This document shows, piece by piece, positions 1 to 9,403 of a stretch of 64,000 bases of DNA. The translations under genes were made by a program, and so were the position numbers. Each line of letters opens with the position of its first letter. Position 1 is the stretch's first letter. The stretch covers positions 1 to 64,000 of the forward strand of contig CAKMKH010000043.1 of the NCBI GenBank assembly GCA_927441705.1, read 5' to 3'. Below the pieces are notes generated by a model, which did no database searches, was not told where the DNA came from, and saw only the letters and a list, made by a program, of their open reading frames with translations. The DNA is from an uncultured Acholeplasmataceae bacterium (GTDB taxonomy: Bacteria; Bacillota_I; Bacilli_A; Acholeplasmatales; Acholeplasmataceae).

Positions 1-1
1 A

Positions 2-1048
2 AACAAGCCAAATAAAATAGCTTCAATCTGGCACTTGGCAACGATTGAACCAAGTTTTCTTGATGTGAAGGAAGTTTTAAATCCTAAGAAAAAGAAAAGA
101 AAGATAGATGAAAAAACTACCATTAAATCTCACGACTTCGATACCTTAACAAGAAGATTTGAATCGTTTTTAGGACCAATTTATTCCAAAAATGGAATTG
201 AGTCTGGAATTGAACGTATTGATATTATCAAACCACCCTATGGAGAAAAAGAATTTAACACTATCAATGAACAGATGTTGATCTATTCTAAAGATCGTGA
301 AAGTGTTAAAGAAAAATGGAATGCTATAGTCACCAAAGCACATAAACATGAAATCTTGGAAGTCAGTGAAGTTCCACCAAAAGTGTGGCCATTCGAAATT
401 TTTGTTGTTGATTTACTCCGTTTCTTAGTTGGTACAATCTTCTTTGGAGTAATCGCTTATTTCTTATTTCCAATCTTGTTGGATAAAATTATTGGTCGAT
501 ATTTTGCTGGGTTTTTAGGGCTGTTGTACTTGATCTTCTTGATACGTGAGTTACCCAAAGTCTTAAGTAATCTAACTCCAAAAAAATCCATCCATTCTCT
601 TGGCAGTATTTTACTAAACACATTAAAAGATATTGAGAAAATTATTTCACCAAAAGCTATAGTTATAACTAAACGCAGTGTCATCACTAGGAAAATTGAA
701 TGTAGTATTTCAAAAGGAACCCGACGTGATAAAATGGTATTCGCTTCTGCTATTAGTGAGCTGCTGACACAAATAGATAATCCGAGATACGTAATCATTA
801 AAAAACGCAAATTCTTTAAAAAAGTTTATTATAACTATTGGGCATCATATTCTATACCCAAAGACATAGCCGCAAAAAAAGATTATGTTGAACTATTTGC
901 CAAGAAATTATCATTTCTAAAAGGACGATATACTGTCGTATATACGCGTAGTGTCGAAGGGCGTCAGGAATTGATTAAATGCAAACAAAAATCAAGACTA
1001 TCTAGACATCTCATTCGAATCAAGAGCAATCGTGTTGTCAAAACATGA
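2..1048 (+). CDS. C-terminal part of a larger membrane protein cut by the left window edge; possibly related to conjugation/T4SS-type proteins
   Basis: Frame is open upstream of the listed TTG start to base 2 (NKPNKIASIWHLATIEPSFL...); two hydrophobic helices; followed by a terminator. Confidence 0.45.
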   Translation, partial: NKPNKIASIWHLATIEPSFLDVKEVLNPKKKKRKIDEKTTIKSHDFDTLTRRFESFLGPIYSKNGIESGIERIDIIKPPYGEKEFNTINEQMLIYSKDRESVKEKWNAIVTKAHKHEILEVSEVPPKVWPFEIFVVDLLRFLVGTIFFGVIAYFLFPILLDKIIGRYFAGFLGLLYLIFLIRELPKVLSNLTPKKSIHSLGSILLNTLKDIEKIISPKAIVITKRSVITRKIECSISKGTRRDKMVFASAISELLTQIDNPRYVIIKKRKFFKKVYYNYWASYSIPKDIAAKKDYVELFAKKLSFLKGRYTVVYTRSVEGRQELIKCKQKSRLSRHLIRIKSNRVVKT

Positions 1049-1079
1049 AAAACAGCCCAACATTATGGGCTGTTTTTTC
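1047..1079 (+). terminator. Rho-independent terminator
   Basis: AAAACAGCCC-AACATTAT-GGGCTGTTTTTT hairpin with T-run directly after the + ORF. Confidence 0.8.
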
Positions 1080-1823
1080 CTATTTATTTCGTTGGAACAA
1101 AGATTTTTTATGTCTTTTTTTTTGATGTTTCTTATACTCTTTTTCAGATAAACATCTTTGTTCCCACTGAGAAATCACATCTTCAATTGAGACTCCATAA
1201 AAATCACTCATTGCTTGCAGTTCTTCATCAGTAAGTTGAGGTTTTAAAAACATCTCTTGATACATTGCATCTAATTGATCAAATTGAACCTGCTTATTGG
1301 CCTCTATTTCTTGTTTCTTGAGAGTTTGTTCAACTTGCTTACGTTTTTGTTTGGTTGTATTCGTGTGTTGATCTTTTATTTCGTTTGTTATATCTGTATT
1401 TTTTCGTCCGTAATCACTGTTTGATGTTTCATCCATCGATAAAATATCACTTTTTCTCTTATGCTTTTTATTGTCCAATGTTTGTATATTGATTTTATCT
1501 AGCTGCTCTTGTACTTGTTTCGATTTCATACCCATCAATACTGCCAACTCATTTAATTCGGTTTTTGTGAGAGGTGTATCATCATCTGTATTTAAAGACG
1601 AGTAATATTCGCTTGCTATTTTTCCGTCAATTCCCGCCTTTTTTGCTTCTTCAAGCTTTTCCTTAAACTCTACAACAAAAAGATCTAGTTCCGAAAGATA
1701 TGTATCTAATTCCACATTGTCATCTTGATGTTCTTTTATAAGCTGTTTTTTAATTTTCTCTATTTCATCAAGTACTTCTTTCATATGATCATAAATTGTT
1801 TTAGCCATGTTTATTTCCTCCAA
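1080..1823 (-). CDS. Coiled-coil, Lys/Glu-rich hypothetical protein
   Basis: 247 aa ORF, charged low-complexity sequence. Confidence 0.6.
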   Translation of the reverse strand: MEEINMAKTIYDHMKEVLDEIEKIKKQLIKEHQDDNVELDTYLSELDLFVVEFKEKLEEAKKAGIDGKIASEYYSSLNTDDDTPLTKTELNELAVLMGMKSKQVQEQLDKINIQTLDNKKHKRKSDILSMDETSNSDYGRKNTDITNEIKDQHTNTTKQKRKQVEQTLKKQEIEANKQVQFDQLDAMYQEMFLKPQLTDEELQAMSDFYGVSIEDVISQWEQRCLSEKEYKKHQKKRHKKSLFQRNK

Positions 1824-1963
1824 AATTTATAAATTCCATATGATTTTTATTAAGTTGGCATTGGATTAATTGATTATCTATTTACTTTATTATAACATGT
1901 TAATATTTTTATAAAATAAACAATGGGTATGCTATTGAGTGATTTATCTATATTTTTTCGATC

Positions 1964-4900
1964 CTATTTTAATACTTTTTCCAAAAATATATTCGCTATC
2001 TTTGGATCGAACTGGCTTCCAGAACACCTTTTTATCTCTGCAATGGCATCTTCTATAGGCATACCCTTACGATAAGGTCTATCCGCTGTCATTGCTTCAA
2101 ATGAGTCTGCAACATTAATAATTCTTGAGAATAACGGTATATCTTTACCTTTTAAGCCTTTTGGATATCCCCTTCCATCCCAACGCTCATGATGAGATAA
2201 TGCATACTCAGCTAAACCAGAATACTCATCTGCCGCTCTTAATATTTGATACCCTATTTGTGTATGTGTCTTAATAATGTCATACTCTTCATCAGTTAGT
2301 CTACTTGGTTTATTTAAGATTGCATCAGGAATTGAAATTTTACCGATATCATGATACATACCAGCAAGTTCTAGTATATCAATGTCTTCTTTATTTAGTC
2401 CAAGTTTAGTTCCAATTTGCTTACAAAGTAAACTTACTTTTTCTGAATGAATCTTTTCTTCTTTATATTTATCTGTTAATGTGTTTAAGATAGCCTTAAT
2501 TGCATGATTTCTGATACTTTCTCCAACAGTAATCTTATGACGATACAATTGTTTTTCGGCTCTACTTAATAGTTCGTCGAAATCATTATCATTGTCATTA
2601 AGGATTTCAAAGCCTATTGCAAGAGAGACTGGGATGTTTTCAATTTTGATATCTTGAGAAAGTAAAACTAATTTGTCCTTATAATCTTGAAGTTGTATAG
2701 CGTTCTTGTGTGGTGAAAGAATCGCAAATTCATCTCCATCAATTCTAGCAACAACTTCATATTGATCAAATACTTTCAAAAGTAGATTTGCAACTTGTTT
2801 AATTGCTTCATCACCTCGAAAATGCCCGTAAGCATCATTGATTATTTTTAATCCATTGATATCAATCATCATCAAACCAAGAGGGAAATCCTTATGTGAA
2901 TTAAACTTTTTGAAGGCATTAACAAAATAGCGACGATTGTGCAGATTCGTCAGATAGTCATGATTAGCAATATGGATATTTTCTTCTTCTATGATTCTTT
3001 TCTCGGTAATATCTTCTGCAATAACTACAAATTGATTTTCTATATATGGGTATGCAACAACTTTAAAATATTTCCCCAATGCTCTTGAATAGTCTGCAAT
3101 AACTACTGTTTTGTCTGATAGCACAACTTCTGCATACTTATTAATCCACATATCTTCAATATCAGGAAGAACATCAGTGGCTCTCTTACCTATAATTTCC
3201 TCTCTTTTAAGGCCTATCATGTTTTCGTAAGAATCATTTACACTTAAGAATTTATAGTCTATAGCTTTCCCATTATCATCGAAAATCAACTCTCTCAAGT
3301 TAAAACCAAGTGGCATTTCTTGAATCAGCGTACTCCATTGATTTTCGATTAATTGTTTTAACTCCTTTTGTTTTTTGAGCTCTGTAATATTTTGGGCTGC
3401 TCCTGAAAGTGATATAATCTGTCCTTGATCGTCATATTCTGCTTCTCCTCTAACCCACATCCATCCATTAGGTACATCATTTATGGCCATCTCTAATTCT
3501 AATTCGTACGGGATTCCTTTCGTACTGGTTAATTCGAGTGCATTCGATAATTGCTCCCAACTTTGTTTGGTGAATAATTTCATATGTTCTGTATATGGTG
3601 GGACTGGCTGAGTTGGATCAAATCCGTACATTTTATAAAGTTCTTCTGACCAAGTAACTTTATTAGTTTTAATATCTAATCGCCAGGTTCCAAGTTTAGC
3701 AATTTTTCGGGAATTTAATAAGTCTGTTTGGTCTTTTAAACGTTGTTTTTCAATTAAAACACGTTCTGTAATATCTTCTACAATGACAGCAAATTGTCCT
3801 TTTTTAGGTGAGTATGCTGATGTATTAAAATATTTACCAAGTTCCTTTGAATAGTTCTCAAACTGAATGGACTTTCCAGTTAATGCAACATCTCCATAAG
3901 CTTCAATCCAATATTCCTCTATTTCGGGCAGTACTTCTTTTGCTGTTTTACCAACAATATCTTCTCTTTTAAGTCCTGTCAAACGTTCAAAACTATTATT
4001 AACACTAATAAATCTATAATCAACGGGCTTTCCTTTATCATCACAAATTATTTCATGAAGTACAAGCCCTAATTGCATTTCGCTTGATAGTAGCCTATAT
4101 TGTTCTTCGCTTTGCATTAGTTTCTTATTTGTAATATTGATTTCTGTAATATCTCTAAATTCAACAACTCGAACTTCTTTTCCTTGATAAGGAAGATTTC
4201 TAGCCTCTAATTTTAAAGGATATATCTCATTGTTTTTTCGAATGCCAAAAGCTTCATATGGTTGTTCATATTTTGTAATAATTTTATTCATAACGAACTC
4301 TCTATAATCTGGAGCAATGAGTAACAAACCATTCATACCAATTAACTCTTCCATTTGGAAGCCTGTTATGTTAGATAAGCCTTGATTACAATCAAGAATA
4401 ACGCCTTGATCATGAACAGCAATTCCACCGAATGATGCATTATGTAATATTTTAAATCTTTGTTCACTTTCTCGTAAAGATTTGGCTAGATTATCTTTTT
4501 CGATGTTGAGATTATGAAGTACCTTGTTTTCATTAATTGAACTCTCTAATAATTTTAATTTTTCATTTTTATCATCATACTGTTGCTTTATTAAAGCTCT
4601 AGCGTCATTAATTTCTTGATTGTTAAGAAATTGCTGTCTGCTTGTTCTTTCAATATTATATACCCCGATTAATCCTATGGTATTGGCACACAAGAAAAAT
4701 ATGAGATTATAAAATAGAATTGATGTAAATTCTTTATATGTGATTAAATATGCAATCATATAGAAAAAAATAATTAGGCTTCCAGCAAAGGTTGCATAGA
4801 TAAATCTTAGCCTAATTAACAAATATCCTGAAAAAATGACAATGAATAATCCACCATAATAAACTATATTTTCTGGTATAAGTATTAACATATAAGCTAT

Positions 4901-5194
4901 ACCAGAACCACCAGCAAAAAAACTCAATGAAATAATGTACTGATTTAGCTTATAATAATGCTTTGTAAATGATATGATCATAGTTGTTAATAAAATAGGG
5001 ATAACAATAAAAAAACGTATGAGAATAAAGACAAATAGACTTTCGTTCAAGTAAAGTATATCTACTATAAAAAATAAAGCATAAAACAGAATGAACAATA
5101 AAAAAATACCTCTAATATATCCAAGATGTTTAAGTGTCTCAGAATCTAAATATAATTTTTCGTTTTCTTTGTTAAAATTCTTGTTTATATTCAT
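1964..5194 (-). CDS. Multi-TM, multi-PAS, GGDEF and HD-GYP cyclic-di-GMP turnover protein
   Basis: Hydrophobic N-terminus, several PAS blocks, HDYLTNLHNRRYF...RIDGDEFAI (GGDEF-type), HDIGK...HHERWDGRGYP (HD-GYP). Confidence 0.9.
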   Translation of the reverse strand: MNINKNFNKENEKLYLDSETLKHLGYIRGIFLLFILFYALFFIVDILYLNESLFVFILIRFFIVIPILLTTMIISFTKHYYKLNQYIISLSFFAGGSGIAYMLILIPENIVYYGGLFIVIFSGYLLIRLRFIYATFAGSLIIFFYMIAYLITYKEFTSILFYNLIFFLCANTIGLIGVYNIERTSRQQFLNNQEINDARALIKQQYDDKNEKLKLLESSINENKVLHNLNIEKDNLAKSLRESEQRFKILHNASFGGIAVHDQGVILDCNQGLSNITGFQMEELIGMNGLLLIAPDYREFVMNKIITKYEQPYEAFGIRKNNEIYPLKLEARNLPYQGKEVRVVEFRDITEINITNKKLMQSEEQYRLLSSEMQLGLVLHEIICDDKGKPVDYRFISVNNSFERLTGLKREDIVGKTAKEVLPEIEEYWIEAYGDVALTGKSIQFENYSKELGKYFNTSAYSPKKGQFAVIVEDITERVLIEKQRLKDQTDLLNSRKIAKLGTWRLDIKTNKVTWSEELYKMYGFDPTQPVPPYTEHMKLFTKQSWEQLSNALELTSTKGIPYELELEMAINDVPNGWMWVRGEAEYDDQGQIISLSGAAQNITELKKQKELKQLIENQWSTLIQEMPLGFNLRELIFDDNGKAIDYKFLSVNDSYENMIGLKREEIIGKRATDVLPDIEDMWINKYAEVVLSDKTVVIADYSRALGKYFKVVAYPYIENQFVVIAEDITEKRIIEEENIHIANHDYLTNLHNRRYFVNAFKKFNSHKDFPLGLMMIDINGLKIINDAYGHFRGDEAIKQVANLLLKVFDQYEVVARIDGDEFAILSPHKNAIQLQDYKDKLVLLSQDIKIENIPVSLAIGFEILNDNDNDFDELLSRAEKQLYRHKITVGESIRNHAIKAILNTLTDKYKEEKIHSEKVSLLCKQIGTKLGLNKEDIDILELAGMYHDIGKISIPDAILNKPSRLTDEEYDIIKTHTQIGYQILRAADEYSGLAEYALSHHERWDGRGYPKGLKGKDIPLFSRIINVADSFEAMTADRPYRKGMPIEDAIAEIKRCSGSQFDPKIANIFLEKVLK

Positions 5195-5765
5195 AATTTG
5201 CTCCTAAAAACTATTTTTACGTTTTGTAAAGGTTTAAATTAATGGCATTTTATGATTATTATGTTTATTCTACACCATATATATATCTAATTATACATAA
5301 TAAATTCAACTTTTCATATTTATTAAATGTTGTTGTTTAAAATTTATCTTTTTTATTAACTTTTATTTCTATAATGATCATAACCTGAGTAATTTTGAAT
5401 CTAATAGCCATGGTAGCTTTATAAAATCATGTTATTTCACGTGCTATTTTTAGCATCCCTTGGGAGTTACAGTTAGTAAATAGTATTTTTAAAGATCATA
5501 CTAATTTGATCATAAACATATACGAAAAGATTTCTAAAACCATGCATATCATGCCATGGGATGTGTTTATTACATTCTATTAGATTAACTGAAACTCTAT
5601 GTTTTGTTATCTCTTAGATTTGTGACAAATTAAACACAACAGTATCCACAATGAACTGACTATGATTAAAGTTAACAAATGTATTTCATATATGTTATAT
5701 TGTATGCCATAACAAAAAATTTGTTTGATGTTAGCTTGAGCAAAACTCTAAAAAATGATTGAATC

Positions 5766-6584
5766 TCAATCACAATTAATATGCTTAATCGTATCTCTAT
5801 CATTCTTTGTTAGTTCAAAATCAAAAATATCAATGTTTTCAAATTGATGTTGTTTGTTGTGTGATTTAGGAATCACTACTAAACCTTCATTGACTTGATA
5901 ATTTAGAATGATTTGATTCCATGTTTTCTTATATGGTTTTGCTATTTCTATTAATATATCTTTTGTCTTAGCATCAAGCTTAGCAAACGATTGATATGCC
6001 TGAGGTATAATATCATTTGCTTTGCAAAAATCTATTAATGATTGTTGGTATTTGCCAGGATATGATTGGAATTGATTGAGTACAGGTTTAATTCTAGAAT
6101 GCTTAATCAAATAAGATAATTGGTTTTCATCGAAGTTTGATACTCCAATCGACTTTATATGACCTTTATCAATAAATGTTTCTAATATACGCCAAACTCG
6201 TAAGTTCTCTAAATTTGATTCAAGTGGAAAGTGAATCAAGTACAGATCAATATAACCCAAATCAAGTGCTTTAAGTGATTGTTCTACATGATATTGAACA
6301 AGTTCATTAGTTTCAGAAAATTCTTTATCCTGAGGGATTTTCGAAGTGATAAAAAATTCACTTCTATCAATATTAGATTCTTTAACTGCTTTCCCAATAA
6401 CCGCTTCATTGCGGTAATAAATAGCAGTATCTATTAGTCTATACCCTAATTCAATTGCAGAACATAGTTCTTTTGTATCATAAGTAATTTTGCCATTAAA
6501 ATTACCATTTTCTTTTCCAAAAGTATTCGTTCCTGTTCCTAACACGGGAATACTTAATCCATTATTCATTCTAAGGTACTTCAT
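5766..6584 (-). CDS. Aldo/keto reductase
   Basis: GTGTNTFG, YRLIDTAIYYRNE, SIGVSNF, IPKS motifs. Confidence 0.9.
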   Translation of the reverse strand: MKYLRMNNGLSIPVLGTGTNTFGKENGNFNGKITYDTKELCSAIELGYRLIDTAIYYRNEAVIGKAVKESNIDRSEFFITSKIPQDKEFSETNELVQYHVEQSLKALDLGYIDLYLIHFPLESNLENLRVWRILETFIDKGHIKSIGVSNFDENQLSYLIKHSRIKPVLNQFQSYPGKYQQSLIDFCKANDIIPQAYQSFAKLDAKTKDILIEIAKPYKKTWNQIILNYQVNEGLVVIPKSHNKQHQFENIDIFDFELTKNDRDTIKHINCD

Positions 6585-6709
6585 ACGAACACATCCTTTT
6601 CTTAAGTCTATTATACCAGTAAACCAATCATTTTATAGGTTGCAATCATTTGTGATACCAGAAACTTCTAGGGTCTATTAGATAATCAATTACATATATA
6701 GGTATCAAG

Positions 6710-6739
6710 AAAAAAGCTCTTCCCATAGATGAGAAAAGC
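6710..6739 (-). terminator. Terminator of tRNA-Glu-tail repeat copy A
   Basis: Minus-strand GCTTTTCTCAT-CT-ATGGGAAGAGC-TTTTTT, fully paired with G.U wobbles. Confidence 0.8.
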
Positions 6740-6754
6740 ATTTCATATTATTAT

Positions 6755-6773
6755 TGGTGATCCTTAAAGGTTA
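6755..6773 (-). repeat. Decayed tRNA-Glu 3'-end copy A
   Basis: TGGTGATCCTTAAAGGTT versus intact TGGTGACCCGTACGGGGTT; next to homologous terminator. Confidence 0.6.
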
Positions 6774-6827
6774 AGGACGTCTAAATAAACTAATCTATTA
6801 ATAACTGTCCTATATAAAAATGAGGCC

Positions 6828-7448
6828 TTAAGCTAAAACTAATTTTTGCTTATATCTTTTAGTTTTAAATTTTCTAACTTCATATATGATTTTCATTACA
6901 AAATAAAACCCAAAAATAACAATATATAATATTAGATTGATGGTTTGTGTATAGTTTAAAATCAAATGAATGAATAACAATAAATAGATAATATATGCTG
7001 CAGATTGAATTAGATTCCAAGTTTTAACTTTCATCTTTTTTCTTATCTTTAAAAATGATGTGATAAATAAAGGAATCATTAAAGCAAAACTGATTAATCC
7101 AAACCACTCTAAAGATCTTGTTCCATCTAGACCTTGCAGTGTATAATTAAGTGCATGTGGTGAAATTACAATAAATCCTATAATAGAATATTCTCTTCTA
7201 AGCCCCATAAACTTAGCTTTAATTTTATGCTTTTTGTCGATTGCTCCTGTAATCATTACGATATAGAAAAAACTTAATCCTAAAAACCCCTGTATGAATG
7301 GCACAGTGATAGCTTTATCTTTAAAAATAAAAGCAAGTATGGATAGAATGACTGCAGCAATATAAATTTTTACATTATGCTTTCTAATAAATTTTCCAGC
7401 ATACATGGCCAAAATAGTCAATATAATCAAAAACGCAAGTACTATCAT
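6828..7448 (-). CDS. Membrane protein, ferric-reductase-like/MsrQ-like heme domain family (tentative)
   Basis: About 6 TM helices with LRREYSIIGFIVISPHALNY and FIHLIL histidines. Confidence 0.5.
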   Translation of the reverse strand: MIVLAFLIILTILAMYAGKFIRKHNVKIYIAAVILSILAFIFKDKAITVPFIQGFLGLSFFYIVMITGAIDKKHKIKAKFMGLRREYSIIGFIVISPHALNYTLQGLDGTRSLEWFGLISFALMIPLFITSFLKIRKKMKVKTWNLIQSAAYIIYLLLFIHLILNYTQTINLILYIVIFGFYFVMKIIYEVRKFKTKRYKQKLVLA

Positions 7449-7463
7449 TAAATAATTCTCCTT

Positions 7464-8030
7464 TTAGATGTTTAATATGTTTAAATAACTTGATAAATAT
7501 TTTCTTTGTTCATTTTCATCTATTAGATGATATATCGGTTGTTCTTCCATAATTGCATATCTGAGCAATAGGCCAACAATGATTTCCGCAAAAGAAATTG
7601 AATCAACATTTAATTCATGATACAAAACATACTTAGATATAGTTTGTATCACTTGGTTATATATCATTCTTGTGAATCCGAGTTCTTGAGGTAATGTGTG
7701 TGCTAATGTTTCCCTAATAAGCATTTTTATTAGTTTTGTATGCTTAGATATCATCAACATTTTTTCATGCATAATCAAACGTATAAAATCTCGAAGATTT
7801 ATATTTATGTCAATCGATTTATTATCAACGATTGACACTCCTATAGCTTGTTTAATGGATTCCAAAAACAAATTATTCTTCGTTTGAAAATTACGAAATA
7901 ATGTCATCTCCGATACACCAGCTCTTTTAGATATCTCTAAAGTGGTTGCTAAATTATACCCTTTTTCTGAAAACACTTCTAAACTTGCCTCTAAAATTAA
8001 ATCTTTTTTCTCTTTCAAATCTCTCACCAT
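7464..8030 (-). CDS. TetR/AcrR family regulator
   Basis: N-terminal HTH: KKDLILEASLEVFSEKGYNLATTLEISKRAGVSEMTLFRNF. Confidence 0.88.
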   Translation of the reverse strand: MVRDLKEKKDLILEASLEVFSEKGYNLATTLEISKRAGVSEMTLFRNFQTKNNLFLESIKQAIGVSIVDNKSIDININLRDFIRLIMHEKMLMISKHTKLIKMLIRETLAHTLPQELGFTRMIYNQVIQTISKYVLYHELNVDSISFAEIIVGLLLRYAIMEEQPIYHLIDENEQRKYLSSYLNILNI

Positions 8031-8035
8031 CTTTC

Positions 8036-9400
8036 TTATGAAGCAGTTAAAGGTTCTAAGACCTTAACTTCTTTACTAAATGTGATTGCTAAAATTGTAG
8101 GTAAAACTACAATTGTTGATAGCAATGCTAATGATAAATTGACTAATGTCATTATACCAAAATTAGATAAAATCACGAAGTCTGAAAAGATGAGTGCACT
8201 AAATCCTCCCATAGTTGTCAAAGCAGACACAAGAATTGGATTTGCCATTCTTGATAATGTGTTTTTGATTGCTTCTTGTCTATTATCAGTCTTCAGTTTT
8301 TCTTCTTCAAAACGTTCTGTAATTAGTATGGTGAACTCTGTACCTATACCCATAATTAAAGCTCCTAGTGTAGCAGTTAGTGGAGTGTAACTAATACCGA
8401 ACAATGCCATAATACCACCACTCCATCCAACAATAATAATGATTGGAATTATAGGAAGAATTGCTCTATAAAAAGATCTATAGATAACGAGTAAGCTGAT
8501 AAATATAAGCGCTAATCCAATTAATGTAATTTCATATCGTCCCGTTGTTAATGCGTCCATCATTTCACTATCGATTACAGATTGTCCGGTAATCGATATT
8601 TTTGAATCTGTATTGATGAGATTGATATCTTTTTCTAGATTATTGATAAAACTACTAAATTGTTCATCACTCATCTCTACAATTGAAACATTAATCACTG
8701 TTTTTGTATAAGATTCATTAATAAACAATTTTCTCTGATCTAAAGGCATACCTTGCAGAGTAGTTTCATTAATCATTCCAAGATCTGTTAAACCCATCAT
8801 TTCTAGTAGACTAAGCAGTGATGATGTCTCGATAATGTTTTCCTCATATGTTGTTATAAATAGACTTTCAACGTCTTTAATAACTGCGAGATTCTCTAAA
8901 GATAATATATATGTATCTTCAATGATAATGGCGATTTGTTCTGTTGAACCAATAATATTTCTTAATTCCTTAATATCGGCTAAAGCTTCACTTTCTTGAG
9001 GCATAAAGTTTTCAAGATTTGTTTCTGCTTCTGCACTTTGATCAACATAGATACCAACAATAGCTAATAAGATGGCTAAACTTAAGATCACATATTTTAA
9101 TTTTAAAACAATGCCAACTAGATTTGAAACAAATATATTGGGTTTTACCTTTTTTGACTTCTTCTGTTTCTCTTCTTTAGGAAAATGTTTATCTCTAATG
9201 TACAAAAACGGAATAAAGATAAAAACTCCTATCATAAAAGCAATTACAATACCTAAAGTTAGCATTGCACCAAAATCATTAATCATTGGTACTTTAGATC
9301 GATATAGACTTAAGAGTCCAAGTCCAGTTGAAATCATTGCAATCATAACTGCTGGGACCATTTTTTTAATAGTCATTATTAATGCTTTATTATGTTTCAT
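8036..9400 (-). CDS. MMPL/RND-family transporter, C-terminal half (separated by an in-frame TAA)
   Basis: MMPL TM topology; GIGTEFTILITERFEEE; same frame as 9404..10822. Confidence 0.85.
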   Translation of the reverse strand: MKHNKALIMTIKKMVPAVMIAMISTGLGLLSLYRSKVPMINDFGAMLTLGIVIAFMIGVFIFIPFLYIRDKHFPKEEKQKKSKKVKPNIFVSNLVGIVLKLKYVILSLAILLAIVGIYVDQSAEAETNLENFMPQESEALADIKELRNIIGSTEQIAIIIEDTYILSLENLAVIKDVESLFITTYEENIIETSSLLSLLEMMGLTDLGMINETTLQGMPLDQRKLFINESYTKTVINVSIVEMSDEQFSSFINNLEKDINLINTDSKISITGQSVIDSEMMDALTTGRYEITLIGLALIFISLLVIYRSFYRAILPIIPIIIIVGWSGGIMALFGISYTPLTATLGALIMGIGTEFTILITERFEEEKLKTDNRQEAIKNTLSRMANPILVSALTTMGGFSALIFSDFVILSNFGIMTLVNLSLALLSTIVVLPTILAITFSKEVKVLEPLTAS

Positions 9401-9403
9401 GAC

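Noticed and set aside
457-810. Antisense ORF opposite the first + ORF
   Set aside because: No family features, and the opposite frame is better supported. The same applies to other listed + strand ORFs lying inside conserved minus-strand genes (for example 8082..8390, 22571..22765, 51231..51485, 61767..62078).
5195-5765. Large intergenic gap as an ncRNA or decayed gene
   Set aside because: No convincing hairpin, frame or repeat could be supported by eye; left unannotated.
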